Assembly (NCBI GenBank): GCA_016708435.1
Contig: JADJFV010000021.1
Location: 1 to 6,873 of the forward strand
Direction of reading: 5' to 3'
Length of the DNA: 6,873 nucleotides
DNA from: Leptospiraceae bacterium
GTDB lineage: Bacteria > Spirochaetota > Leptospiria > Leptospirales > Leptospiraceae
The notes below the pieces were generated by a model. The model saw only the letters and a program-made list of their open reading frames with translations, was not told where the DNA came from and made no database searches. Positions 1-6,103 of the stretch are shown one piece after another; positions within the stretch are counted from its first letter, which is position 1; each line of letters opens with the position of its first letter. Made by a program: the position numbers and the translations under genes.

Positions 1-907
1 ACAATGAACAAGAATACGATATTAGAGATGATTGTCTTCTCCATTCTAAGTGCGCCGAGAAAGTTTGCTTGCTCTTCTGCAATGGTTCGAACAGAAAAAT
101 ATGCACCCGCTGTAATGCTGCTATCAAAGTCAGAAGACCCGATTGTTTGTAAAATCAATTGCTTATGTATTGTAAATCATCTAGTGATTTGACTTTAACC
201 GTTATTTGGTTTACTGAGTTTTTCATTTTAAAAACTTTTGTGCCGTAGGTAGAGACATGAAGATAAACTTAGAATCGTAATTATAGTATCCTGTCTTAAA
301 AAGCCCAGTCACTGCAAAAGAGGAAATATTTAATTCTACACCGCGGCTAACATTGAAACTGCCGCTCGGAACAGCAAGTGTAATTCCCCGACCTAAATTG
401 TAATTATAAAGGAGAGACATTTCTTTTCCAATCACTACAAGGTTCTTGGAGTTTAATTCTTTTATATCTTCTCGATTGTAGTATTCTAGTTTTGAAAATT
501 GGGAACTTGGTTTGCACTAACTCTTCTTCGTTTGGAATTGGAACTGCGCGAATCATCACTGGCACAAACGTATTGTTATTCTGCAAGAGTCCGTGACTTG
601 TGATATTACCCTGCATGGATATAACTCTTTCTTTGAGAGTAGGGTTTTGCAAAAGTAATTCTACCATTCTTTCGTATTTCTGAATCTCGCCGCTACCTTG
701 CGTATTTTCAATGGTGATATGAGGACCACCACTCCAGAGAGATTCTTTCACCTGACGTTGGAATCCGTTGAAGATAGATAGCACAACGATCAAAAGAGAT
801 ACGCCGACCATCATCACAATAAAAGAAAGTCTTGATTTAAGAGATAAAAGACCGAATACGCGAGAGCCGCGAATATAACGAAAGGTAATCAGGGAAATAA
901 TGTTCAT
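1..907 (-). pseudogene. LolC/LolE-type ABC transporter permease, frameshifted, C-terminus beyond window
   Basis: Inner-membrane permease of the LolCDE/FtsX family, which extracts lipoproteins from the inner membrane. The ATG at 905-907 opens with a family-typical N-terminus: FRYIRGSR at residues 9-16, then a membrane helix at about 28-47 ending in the hallmark LSIFNGFQ, then GPHITIE at 61-67 entering the periplasmic MacB-like domain. The first frame runs to 404. After a shift near 495 a second frame reads KLEYYNRED through AQKFLK and stops at 223. After a shift near 228 a third reads KNSVNQITVKVKSLDDLQYI. After a shift near 163 a fourth reads AYFSVRTIAEEQANFLGALR and MEKTIISNIVFLFI, the start of the second membrane helix. 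About 300 of the roughly 400 codons usual for the family are present; the rest lies left of position 1. It follows tatC on the same strand after 67 nt. Whether it is LolC or LolE, and whether the shifts are sequencing errors, cannot be decided here. Confidence 0.85.
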
Positions 908-917
908 CGAATTACAG

Positions 918-943
918 ATTTTATTAAATTACTAGGCTGTCAA
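918..943 (-). promoter_or_regulatory. possible promoter of the LolC-like gene
   Basis: On the minus strand a perfect -35 hexamer TTGACA (938-943) lies upstream of TAAAAT (918-923), ten bases before the permease ATG. The spacer is only 14 nt, shorter than the usual 16-18, and no good Shine-Dalgarno precedes the ATG. The permease may instead be read through from tatAC. This is a weak call. Confidence 0.25.
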
Positions 944-974
944 TGCAATCACGAAAGGATTTGTAAATCATTGC

Positions 975-1856
975 TTAATTCGCTTCTTTCTCTGCATTTC
1001 TTTCTGTAATACGCATGATTAGGATGGATGCAAAAAATAAAACTAGAAGGGGAGCAAAAAGCATCATCATCGAAAATACGTCTGGTCCCGGAGAAAGTAT
1101 TGCCGAGAATATGGAGAGGATAACGATCGTTTCGCGCCACTTGGCAAGTAGATAACTAGAAGTCACAAGCCCTAGTCTTCCTAAAAGAATTAATACGACA
1201 GGAAGTTCGAAGCTCAGTCCAAAGATGAGATGAATATTAAAAAAAACATCGTAGTATTCGTCAATCGGAAGCTTCATATCTATATCAGGAGGTCGAAACA
1301 TTACAAGAAAAATCTTTAGAAAATTTTCAAATACAGTAAACCAGCAAAGTGCCAAACCACCCCAAAAAAGTATTGTAGCAAAGGTTATCATCAATTTGCC
1401 GTAACGCTCCATACTGACATCGACAGCAGGAGCGATGAAGCCCCAGAGGATATAGAGAAGAAGGGGAACGCTAAACAATATGGCTAAGACAAATGAAGTT
1501 TTTAAATAAATGAGCATTGGAGCCATGAGCTTGATTTGATAAAAGGTAGCATTGGCTCCTAAAACTTTCTTATAAGGAGAGGCAAAGATAGTATGCACTT
1601 CAGAACCGAAAAACATAAACCCAATAGTAAAAACTGTAACAATAAGGATACAATGAATTAGCCGCTGACGTAACTCTTCTAGATGATCGCCGAGGGACAT
1701 GAATTTTTCTCGATTGTCTGTGGGGATAACATCATTTTGCTCTTCTGCTACGATTGGAAGAGTTGGCTTTGTGGCAGTCAATTCACTTGGCTTCGAAGAA
1801 ATATCTTTCATTTTAGTGAGAGACTTCTTTTTGGTTGTTTTCGATTTTACCGCCAT
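975..1856 (-). CDS. tatC: Sec-independent protein translocase TatC
   Basis: TatC is the multi-spanning inner-membrane receptor that binds twin-arginine signal peptides and, with TatA, exports folded proteins. The 293-residue product carries the family signatures in order: MSLGDHLEELRQRLI at 53-67, PLLLYILWGFIAPAV at 131-145, FGLSFELPVVLILL at 212-225 with the conserved membrane Glu at 217, and SPGPDVFSMMMLFAPL at 255-270. Six hydrophobic stretches fit the known fold. It is longer than the about 250-residue norm because of an N-terminal extension of about 50 residues, rich in Lys, Ser and Thr, before the first motif. The ATG is 4 nt after the tatA stop, which supports this start and co-transcription with tatA. 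No strong Shine-Dalgarno is visible; AAGAAG overlaps the tatA end. The frame is intact, unlike most neighbours. Confidence 0.97.
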   Translation of the reverse strand: MAVKSKTTKKKSLTKMKDISSKPSELTATKPTLPIVAEEQNDVIPTDNREKFMSLGDHLEELRQRLIHCILIVTVFTIGFMFFGSEVHTIFASPYKKVLGANATFYQIKLMAPMLIYLKTSFVLAILFSVPLLLYILWGFIAPAVDVSMERYGKLMITFATILFWGGLALCWFTVFENFLKIFLVMFRPPDIDMKLPIDEYYDVFFNIHLIFGLSFELPVVLILLGRLGLVTSSYLLAKWRETIVILSIFSAILSPGPDVFSMMMLFAPLLVLFFASILIMRITERNAEKEAN

Positions 1857-1860
1857 TTAG

Positions 1861-2106
1861 TTAAGACTTCTTAGCCGCCTTTTTTTTTGCAACAGGCTCT
1901 TCTTCTTTGTATGCAGGTGTAGCAGGTGGACTCTCAGGCTCTTCACTTGCAGCACTAGAAAGTGATTTTTTAAATTCTTTAATTCCGCTACCTAAATCTT
2001 TTGCAAGAGAAGGAAGTTTTTTGCCTCCAAAAAGCAATAAGACAATTAATAGAATGAAAGCTATTTCCCAAGGACCAAGATTAAACAATGCTAGTGGTGG
2101 TAACAT
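1861..2106 (-). CDS. tatA: Sec-independent protein translocase TatA/E family
   Basis: TatA is the small membrane protein that oligomerises with TatC to form the twin-arginine export pore. The 81-residue product has the expected plan: a short N-terminus, LGPWEIAFILLIVLLLFGG forming the transmembrane helix at about 10-28 with the FG hinge, then the amphipathic helix KKLPSLAKDLGSGIKEFKKS at 29-48, and an acidic/Pro-rich then Lys-rich tail ending AKKKAAKKS. The Glu at residue 14 at the start of the helix and the short length favour TatA over TatB. The start is fixed by an AAGGAG site 5 nt upstream. It lies directly before tatC on the same strand, a minimal TatAC operon; no tatB is seen in the window. 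Confidence 0.95.
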   Translation of the reverse strand: MLPPLALFNLGPWEIAFILLIVLLLFGGKKLPSLAKDLGSGIKEFKKSLSSAASEEPESPPATPAYKEEEPVAKKKAAKKS

Positions 2107-2111
2107 AAAAA

Positions 2112-2117
2112 CTCCTT
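2112..2117 (-). promoter_or_regulatory. ribosome binding site of tatA
   Basis: AAGGAG on the minus strand, 5 nt before the tatA ATG. It is the clearest Shine-Dalgarno in the window and sets the tatA start. Confidence 0.8.
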
Positions 2118-2333
2118 AAGTTTTAGTCCGATTATACGTTCCTGAAACGGTATTTGATAGTTTTATAAGTGCAAACAAGACGTCAATGAATTCTCAACTC
2201 TCTTTTATCGCCAACTACCTAAAATAAACTGTCCACAATAAATATTTGACCTGAGGCTTACTGTAATAATCATAGGCAGTTGTTATAAGAATATTCCTAA
2301 TTTAATCGTTATGTTATTTCTTTTGCTGCCGCA
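2118..2333. other. divergent intergenic region between tatA and the small membrane ORF
   Basis: About 215 nt without a convincing gene. It holds the tatA -10 box at its left end. On the plus strand TTGACC (2246-2251) and TTATAA/TATAAG (2283-2289) are visible but not at standard spacing to each other; CTGTAA (2261-2266) with TATAAG (2284-2289) is 17 nt apart but weak. I see no riboswitch-like fold or long repeat. Confidence 0.5.
2131..2136 (-). promoter_or_regulatory. -10 element of a probable tatA promoter
   Basis: A perfect TATAAT on the minus strand lies 24 nt upstream of the tatA ATG, which would give a leader of roughly 18 nt that includes the AAGGAG site. No good -35 hexamer stands 16-18 nt upstream: the bases there read ATCAAA, TATCAA or CTATCA. 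The call therefore rests on the -10 and its position. Confidence 0.45.
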
Positions 2334-2603
2334 GTGCTTTCAAGGGTAATTGCTAGTTTCCTCACTGGAACTTTTAATCATTTGGTGATTAACAAATTCA
2401 TGAATGAATCTTTGTTTCGTAACATGATTAATCTATTTCTGATTTTGGTTTTTTCCTTTCTCGGATCTATGATTGGCTTCATGGGGATAATCGGATTTGC
2501 CGCAGACGAGAGCGCTGGAGAGATATTTCCTTATTACATTGGAATATCGGTGTTAGTCTCTATTCTTTGTTCGATAGGTTATTATTTGATTAAATTACGA
2601 TAA
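2334..2603 (+). CDS. hypothetical small membrane protein
   Basis: I do not recognise the family. The 89-residue reading has a short polar N-terminus with HLVINKFMNE, then two strongly hydrophobic segments at about 31-55 (containing LGSMIGFMGIIGF) and 67-86, separated by an acidic loop ADESAGE, and a basic end KLR. This fits a two-helix inner-membrane protein. The start is doubtful. The GTG at 2334 has no Shine-Dalgarno, and the frame is open back to 2301 (VISFAAAV precedes it). An ATG at 2311 in the next frame would join smoothly if one base were missing, giving a protein about eight residues longer. A hairpin terminator follows the stop by 21 nt, which supports a real plus-strand gene. It is convergent with the DUF2252 gene. 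Confidence 0.6.
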   Translation: MLSRVIASFLTGTFNHLVINKFMNESLFRNMINLFLILVFSFLGSMIGFMGIIGFAADESAGEIFPYYIGISVLVSILCSIGYYLIKLR

Positions 2604-2624
2604 GCTTTTAATCTGCTGATAAAT

Positions 2625-2667
2625 ACACGCATTCATCTTTCCATTCAATGAAGCGTGTTTCCTTTTT
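2625..2667 (+). terminator. rho-independent terminator of the small membrane ORF
   Basis: ACACGC-A-TTCAT pairs with ATGAAGCGTGT across an 11-nt loop (2637-2647), forming an 11-bp stem with one bulged A. A T-rich tail containing TTTCCTTTTT follows on the plus strand. On the minus strand the same stem is followed only by a weak ATTTAT, so it may serve the converging DUF2252 gene less efficiently. Confidence 0.65.
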
Positions 2668-2674
2668 GCGATTC

Positions 2675-3979
2675 TCACAGCCAGCTTTTACACAGAGCAA
2701 AGTCTGATTTGACTTGTTCTGCATAATCATTACCAAGTTTTACAATTGTATTTCTCGTTCCCGACCAGGCTTTTATTGCGGATAATGCTGTGTTGGCGAA
2801 GGAAAGAGACGTTGAGCGTATTAAGATGGATTTATAAGATCTACTATGAGCATAGGCAACGGCTCTAGCTGAATGCTTGAGATATTTCTTAAAATCAGAT
2901 TCAGAGTGAAAGTCTTTCGATTCTAACTTTTTCTTAAATGGAGAAATTCTAGATACAAGATAAGAGCGATTAGCCGTAATCATCGTTCCTAAAAAACTAT
3001 CTGGATTTGCGAGCATTGCATTACAGGCAGTCTTTGTTCGTTCCGCATGATTCGTAAAGAAGGAATTGTATTCTGCTTCGGACATGTCTTTCATAAGGAA
3101 TAGACAGGGGAGTCTTTGTTCTTTGATTTCTAATAAAAGGGGATTTGAATCTCCTTGGATGAGCGCATAATACTTATGAACCCCTTGGCTTCCCATTCCT
3201 GAGTGGAGCCTACGAGCAATGTCTTGAATCTGAAAAAAGGCACTTCTTTTTTCAGCAGAGAAATCACCAAGGCTTTCAATGTAATCACTCCAATTGGAAT
3301 GAATCTCTCGTGATTCTATTTCGGTTAAAGCACATAGTTCTGGATTTGATAGATCGAAACAACTCTTTCCGTCGACTGACTTTGTCCATTTGGCAAGAAG
3401 AGTTGTGTTAGATTTTTTATCTTTTAATTCATCTACCGTATCTTTTGGAAAGCCATCGAGGTTATTCTCTATTAGCTCCAATTCTTTTCCGTCTTCGCTG
3501 ATTTCAGAGAGTTTCTTGGTATTCTTCTAAAAGTATTCGGCCAGATCAGAGGCTTCTTTCGGCGAGAATTTAAAATCAACATCTTCTCTTTGCAAGAAAA
3601 TGCTTGTCACAAATCGAATCAGGTCTAGGTAAAATGGGGCAATGAACGATTCATCGAAATCATTTACATCTAGCTTGATTTGACCATCAGCATTTTCAAA
3701 GAAGCCAAGATTTTGTGTATGCAAATCTCCTTGAATCCAAGTCTTGATGCGTGGAGTTTGTTTCCATTCGGAAGGAATTGGAATCAAAAGAGAATCAATG
3801 TCTTTATAGAATAGATGAGCAGTCGCACGGAAAAAATGATAAGAGGATTCTTTCATCTCATTGAATTTGGATTTTAGAATAGTTTCTTCTGTTATAAAAC
3901 TATTCCAAGAAGTAATTTCCTTTTTTAAAAAATCACTTCTTGATGGGTTATTGTTGGTTTGGGTTTGTTCTGATGGCAT
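2675..3979 (-). pseudogene. DUF2252 family protein, interrupted by an in-frame TAG
   Basis: DUF2252 proteins are uncharacterised and resemble aminoglycoside-phosphotransferase/protein-kinase folds. From the ATG at 3977-3979 the sequence shows FFRATAHLFY at 49-58, WIQGDLHTQNLGFF at 81-94 (catalytic-loop-like) and LDVNDFDESF at 103-112 (metal-binding-like). In the second part come RRLHSGMGSQGVHKYYALIQ at about 256-275 and LLLEIKEQR at about 281-289. Codon 151 is TAG (3527-3529), and the same frame then continues open to TGA at 2675, 435 codons in all, the usual family size. Around the stop, the +1 frame reads LEEYQE, which continues the preceding LAEYF naturally, so two compensating single-base indels (one T missing in TTTT, one extra A in AAA) explain it as well as a point mutation. 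There is no visible Shine-Dalgarno; a palindromic repeat ends about ten bases upstream of the start. The role is unknown. Confidence 0.85.
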
Positions 3980-3988
3980 TTATTTTTA

Positions 3989-4130
3989 CGGTCATTTCGA
4001 ACACTGCTTGGCGTTTGAATTTGCGACTAAGCAAATAGACTGTGTGAGAAATCTATATTTGTTAGAACGAATCAGCCAAATCCTTTTAACAAATATAGAC
4101 CTCTCACGAAAAAGCTGTTCGAGGTGACTG
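3989..4130. repeat. nested palindromic, MITE-like intergenic repeat
   Basis: The outer arms are GTCATTTCGAACA (3991-4003) and TGTTCGAGGTGAC (4116-4128), 11 of 13 pairing. The inner arms, 4044-4064 and 4087-4107, pair at 19 of 21 positions (GTGAGA, two mismatches, TCTATATTTGTTA) around a 22-nt centre. Together they make two inverted half-copies of one unit; the left half carries about 32 extra bases containing a small hairpin ATTTGC/GCAAAT (4019-4024, 4031-4036). One more base pairs on each side, and TA dinucleotides flank the element at 3987-3988 and 4131-4132, compatible with a TA target duplication, though this is weak in AT-rich DNA. The GTCA-YY-TCGA...GAGA-RR-TCT pattern resembles palindromic repeats I recall as dispersed in many bacterial genomes. 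It has no coding capacity. It sits between two same-strand genes and could stop or stabilise the transcript. Confidence 0.75.
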
Positions 4131-4138
4131 TATAATCC

Positions 4139-6072
4139 TTATTTCTTTTTGTCTTTCTCTTTCTTACTTATTTTTGTCGATTTCTCTTTCTTAGCCGGTG
4201 CTTTCTTTTCTGCTTTTTTGGGAGCTGGTTTTTCCACTGCTGGTTCTGTTTCTTCTTCTAAGATTTGAGGAGGCTCTATCTTAGGAAGCTTCACTTCTTT
4301 TGGACTTACAGGCAAAGCAACGTTATCCTTAATTGCTTTTTCAAGCTCTTCATTTTTCTTGGAATCGAACCACCAGAAGTCGGTTGCATAGTCCTCTGTC
4401 CCGTAACGTCCCAGAGGCATATCGGGCATACCGAATTTATTCCAATACATAAGGCGCGTATTCGTTAAGTGCCAGAGCAATACATAAGGATACTCTTTGT
4501 AAATAATGGTGTCGATTTTTTTTACGATTTCATTTCTCTTGGCAAGACTAAATTCTGATTTTTGTTTTTCAATGAGGGCATCGACTTCTTTATTCTTAAT
4601 ACCAGCTAAGTTGTTTTGTCCCTTTTCGTCTGCATACTTTGCAAACCACATAGGCTCAAGGATCTTTAAACTCCACCTCCCCAAGCAGCCCAAGTAAGAT
4701 CAAAAGCATAATTGTCTTTTCGGGCACTACATGCGGCAAGATCAGTTGTTTCGATGTTTGCCTTTATCCCCAATTGCTTTGCTGCTTCCATGAAAACAGT
4801 AAAGTATTTTTCAGTGCTCTTATCTCTATCGGTATTGTGATAGAAAATTCCTTTCCGCCTTTTCTAAAATTCCACTTGCGTTTGGTTTCCATCCAGCTTC
4901 TGTTAATAGCTCTCTTGCTTTTTCTGGGTCAAATTCTATTGCTTCGTTTGGATTGACTTCTCCGTTTAGGTAGTAGTCAGGATAATAGCTATTAGTCGGA
5001 TCATATTCATTGTAAGCGAGTTTTTCAATCATCTCTTTGCGATTGACTAGATGAGCGATTGCTTTGCGAACACGTTTGTCTTTAAAAATATCTCTTCTAG
5101 TATTCATTGCCCAACCTTGAAATCCGAGAGGCTTCTCATTGAAGATTCTTTGTTTGACAATGTAGTTCTTGTCAAATTTTTCTCCGACAGCTTCTGTTAC
5201 CCAGGTAGCCGCTTTGTAAGAGGGAAAAATGTCCATATCTCCTTTGAGCATTGCTTGGTAACCAATTGCTTCTTCGTTATAGACTTTGTAAAATACATCG
5301 TCAAAGTTATATCGACCATTATTAAATGGATACGCTCTTTGCCAATAGTCACCACGGCGAACCATTCGCACATAACGTCCCGGTTTTGACTCGGCTAGTT
5401 TATAAGGACCGGAGATAATTGGAAATTCAAAATTTCTTTGTTGAAATCTTTTCTTCATAGTAATGTTTTGGTAAAATATAAATCCCTGTTGCAATGGTAT
5501 TAAAATTGTACCAATGAATATTTTTTGCAGTGAACTCTATTGTATAATCGTCAATGACAACTGGCATTTCAAAACGAGATAGACCGATACGGAAAACGGC
5601 TGTATTGTTCTTCTTGTCCATAATTGTATTGAAAGTAAAAAGAACGTCATGCGCAGTAATTGGTTTATCATCTGACCACTTTGCGTTTTGATCGATGATG
5701 AATGTAAATTTTTTCTTGTCTTTAGAAATTTTCCATTCTTTGGCGATATGAGGAATATTGTCTAGAGTGATCGGATGATTTGCTGTTAAAGGCTCAAACA
5801 TGGAAGTATAAATTCGGGCTGTGGTCGAATATTGTTCTAGATAATAGTTCAGAGATTTTGGAAATTGGTGACTATAGATTTTGAAGGAGCCGCCTTTGAC
5901 TAATTGGAGATGCGATCGGATTGGATTGCTTAAGAGCCTCTGGTATCGAGGCTACATCACCAGTCCAAGGCACGTCATCAACTTTGATCGCTTGAATTTC
6001 TTCCACTTTTTCCGTTTTCTTGCAAGAAAAGAATGGATGAATTAGCAAACTTAATAGGGAATAGGTTTGCAA
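4139..6072 (-). pseudogene. YejA-like family 5 extracellular solute-binding lipoprotein, frameshifted
   Basis: Binding protein of a peptide/oligopeptide-type ABC importer, probably lipid-anchored: LLSLLIHPFFSC puts a relaxed lipobox Cys at residue 17. Six frame segments join into about 640 codons. They run: the leader to SNPI; KGGSFKIYSHQFPKSLNYYL and MFEPLTANHP through ILPKHYYEEK; ISGPYKLAESKPGRYVRMVR, RDIFKDKRVRKAIAHLVNRK and DPEKARELLTEAGWKPN; KGGKEF; TEKYFTVFMEAAKQLGIKAN to LTWAAWGGG; and EPMWFAKYADEKGQNNLAGI through DFWWFD. The end with its NNLAGI, KEVDALIE and WWFD motifs resembles YejA-type proteins. Shifts lie near 5910, 5450, 4862, 4845 and 4682. A Lys/Pro/Ala-rich tail of about 54 residues follows. 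The start is a TTG at 6070-6072 without a basic N-region or clear Shine-Dalgarno, so it is uncertain. No permease genes are adjacent; the GH13 gene diverges 31 nt away. Confidence 0.85.
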
Positions 6073-6103
6073 TTAAATAAATCTTGTTTTAAATCGAGGA
6101 TCC

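Noticed and set aside
4..192. Plus-strand open frame of 62 codons at the left edge
   Set aside because: The opposite strand encodes the conserved AYFSVRTIAEEQANF segment of the LolC-like permease.
1683..2119. Plus-strand open frames opposite tatC and tatA (1683-1874, 1907-2119)
   Set aside because: They are shadows of the certain tatA and tatC genes on the minus strand.
3527..3529. TAG as a reassigned or read-through codon
   Set aside because: Nothing else in the window suggests recoding, neighbouring genes show simple indels, and the flanking frames are explained by two homopolymer indels or a nonsense mutation.
4044..4107. Inner palindrome as a simple rho-independent terminator
   Set aside because: The stem is long and AT-rich and is not followed by a U-tract on the minus strand, where the flanking genes are read. 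It fits a repeat element better.
3861..4127. Plus-strand open frame of 88 codons covering the repeat
   Set aside because: It runs antisense through the DUF2252 N-terminus and into the palindromic repeat, and its product has no family features.
5051..5389. Plus-strand open frame of 112 codons
   Set aside because: It lies opposite a well-preserved stretch of the solute-binding protein and has no motif of its own.
4139..6072. Programmed ribosomal frameshifting in the binding protein
   Set aside because: There are five shifts, in no constant direction and without clear slippery heptamers and stimulatory structures, so errors or decay are far more likely.
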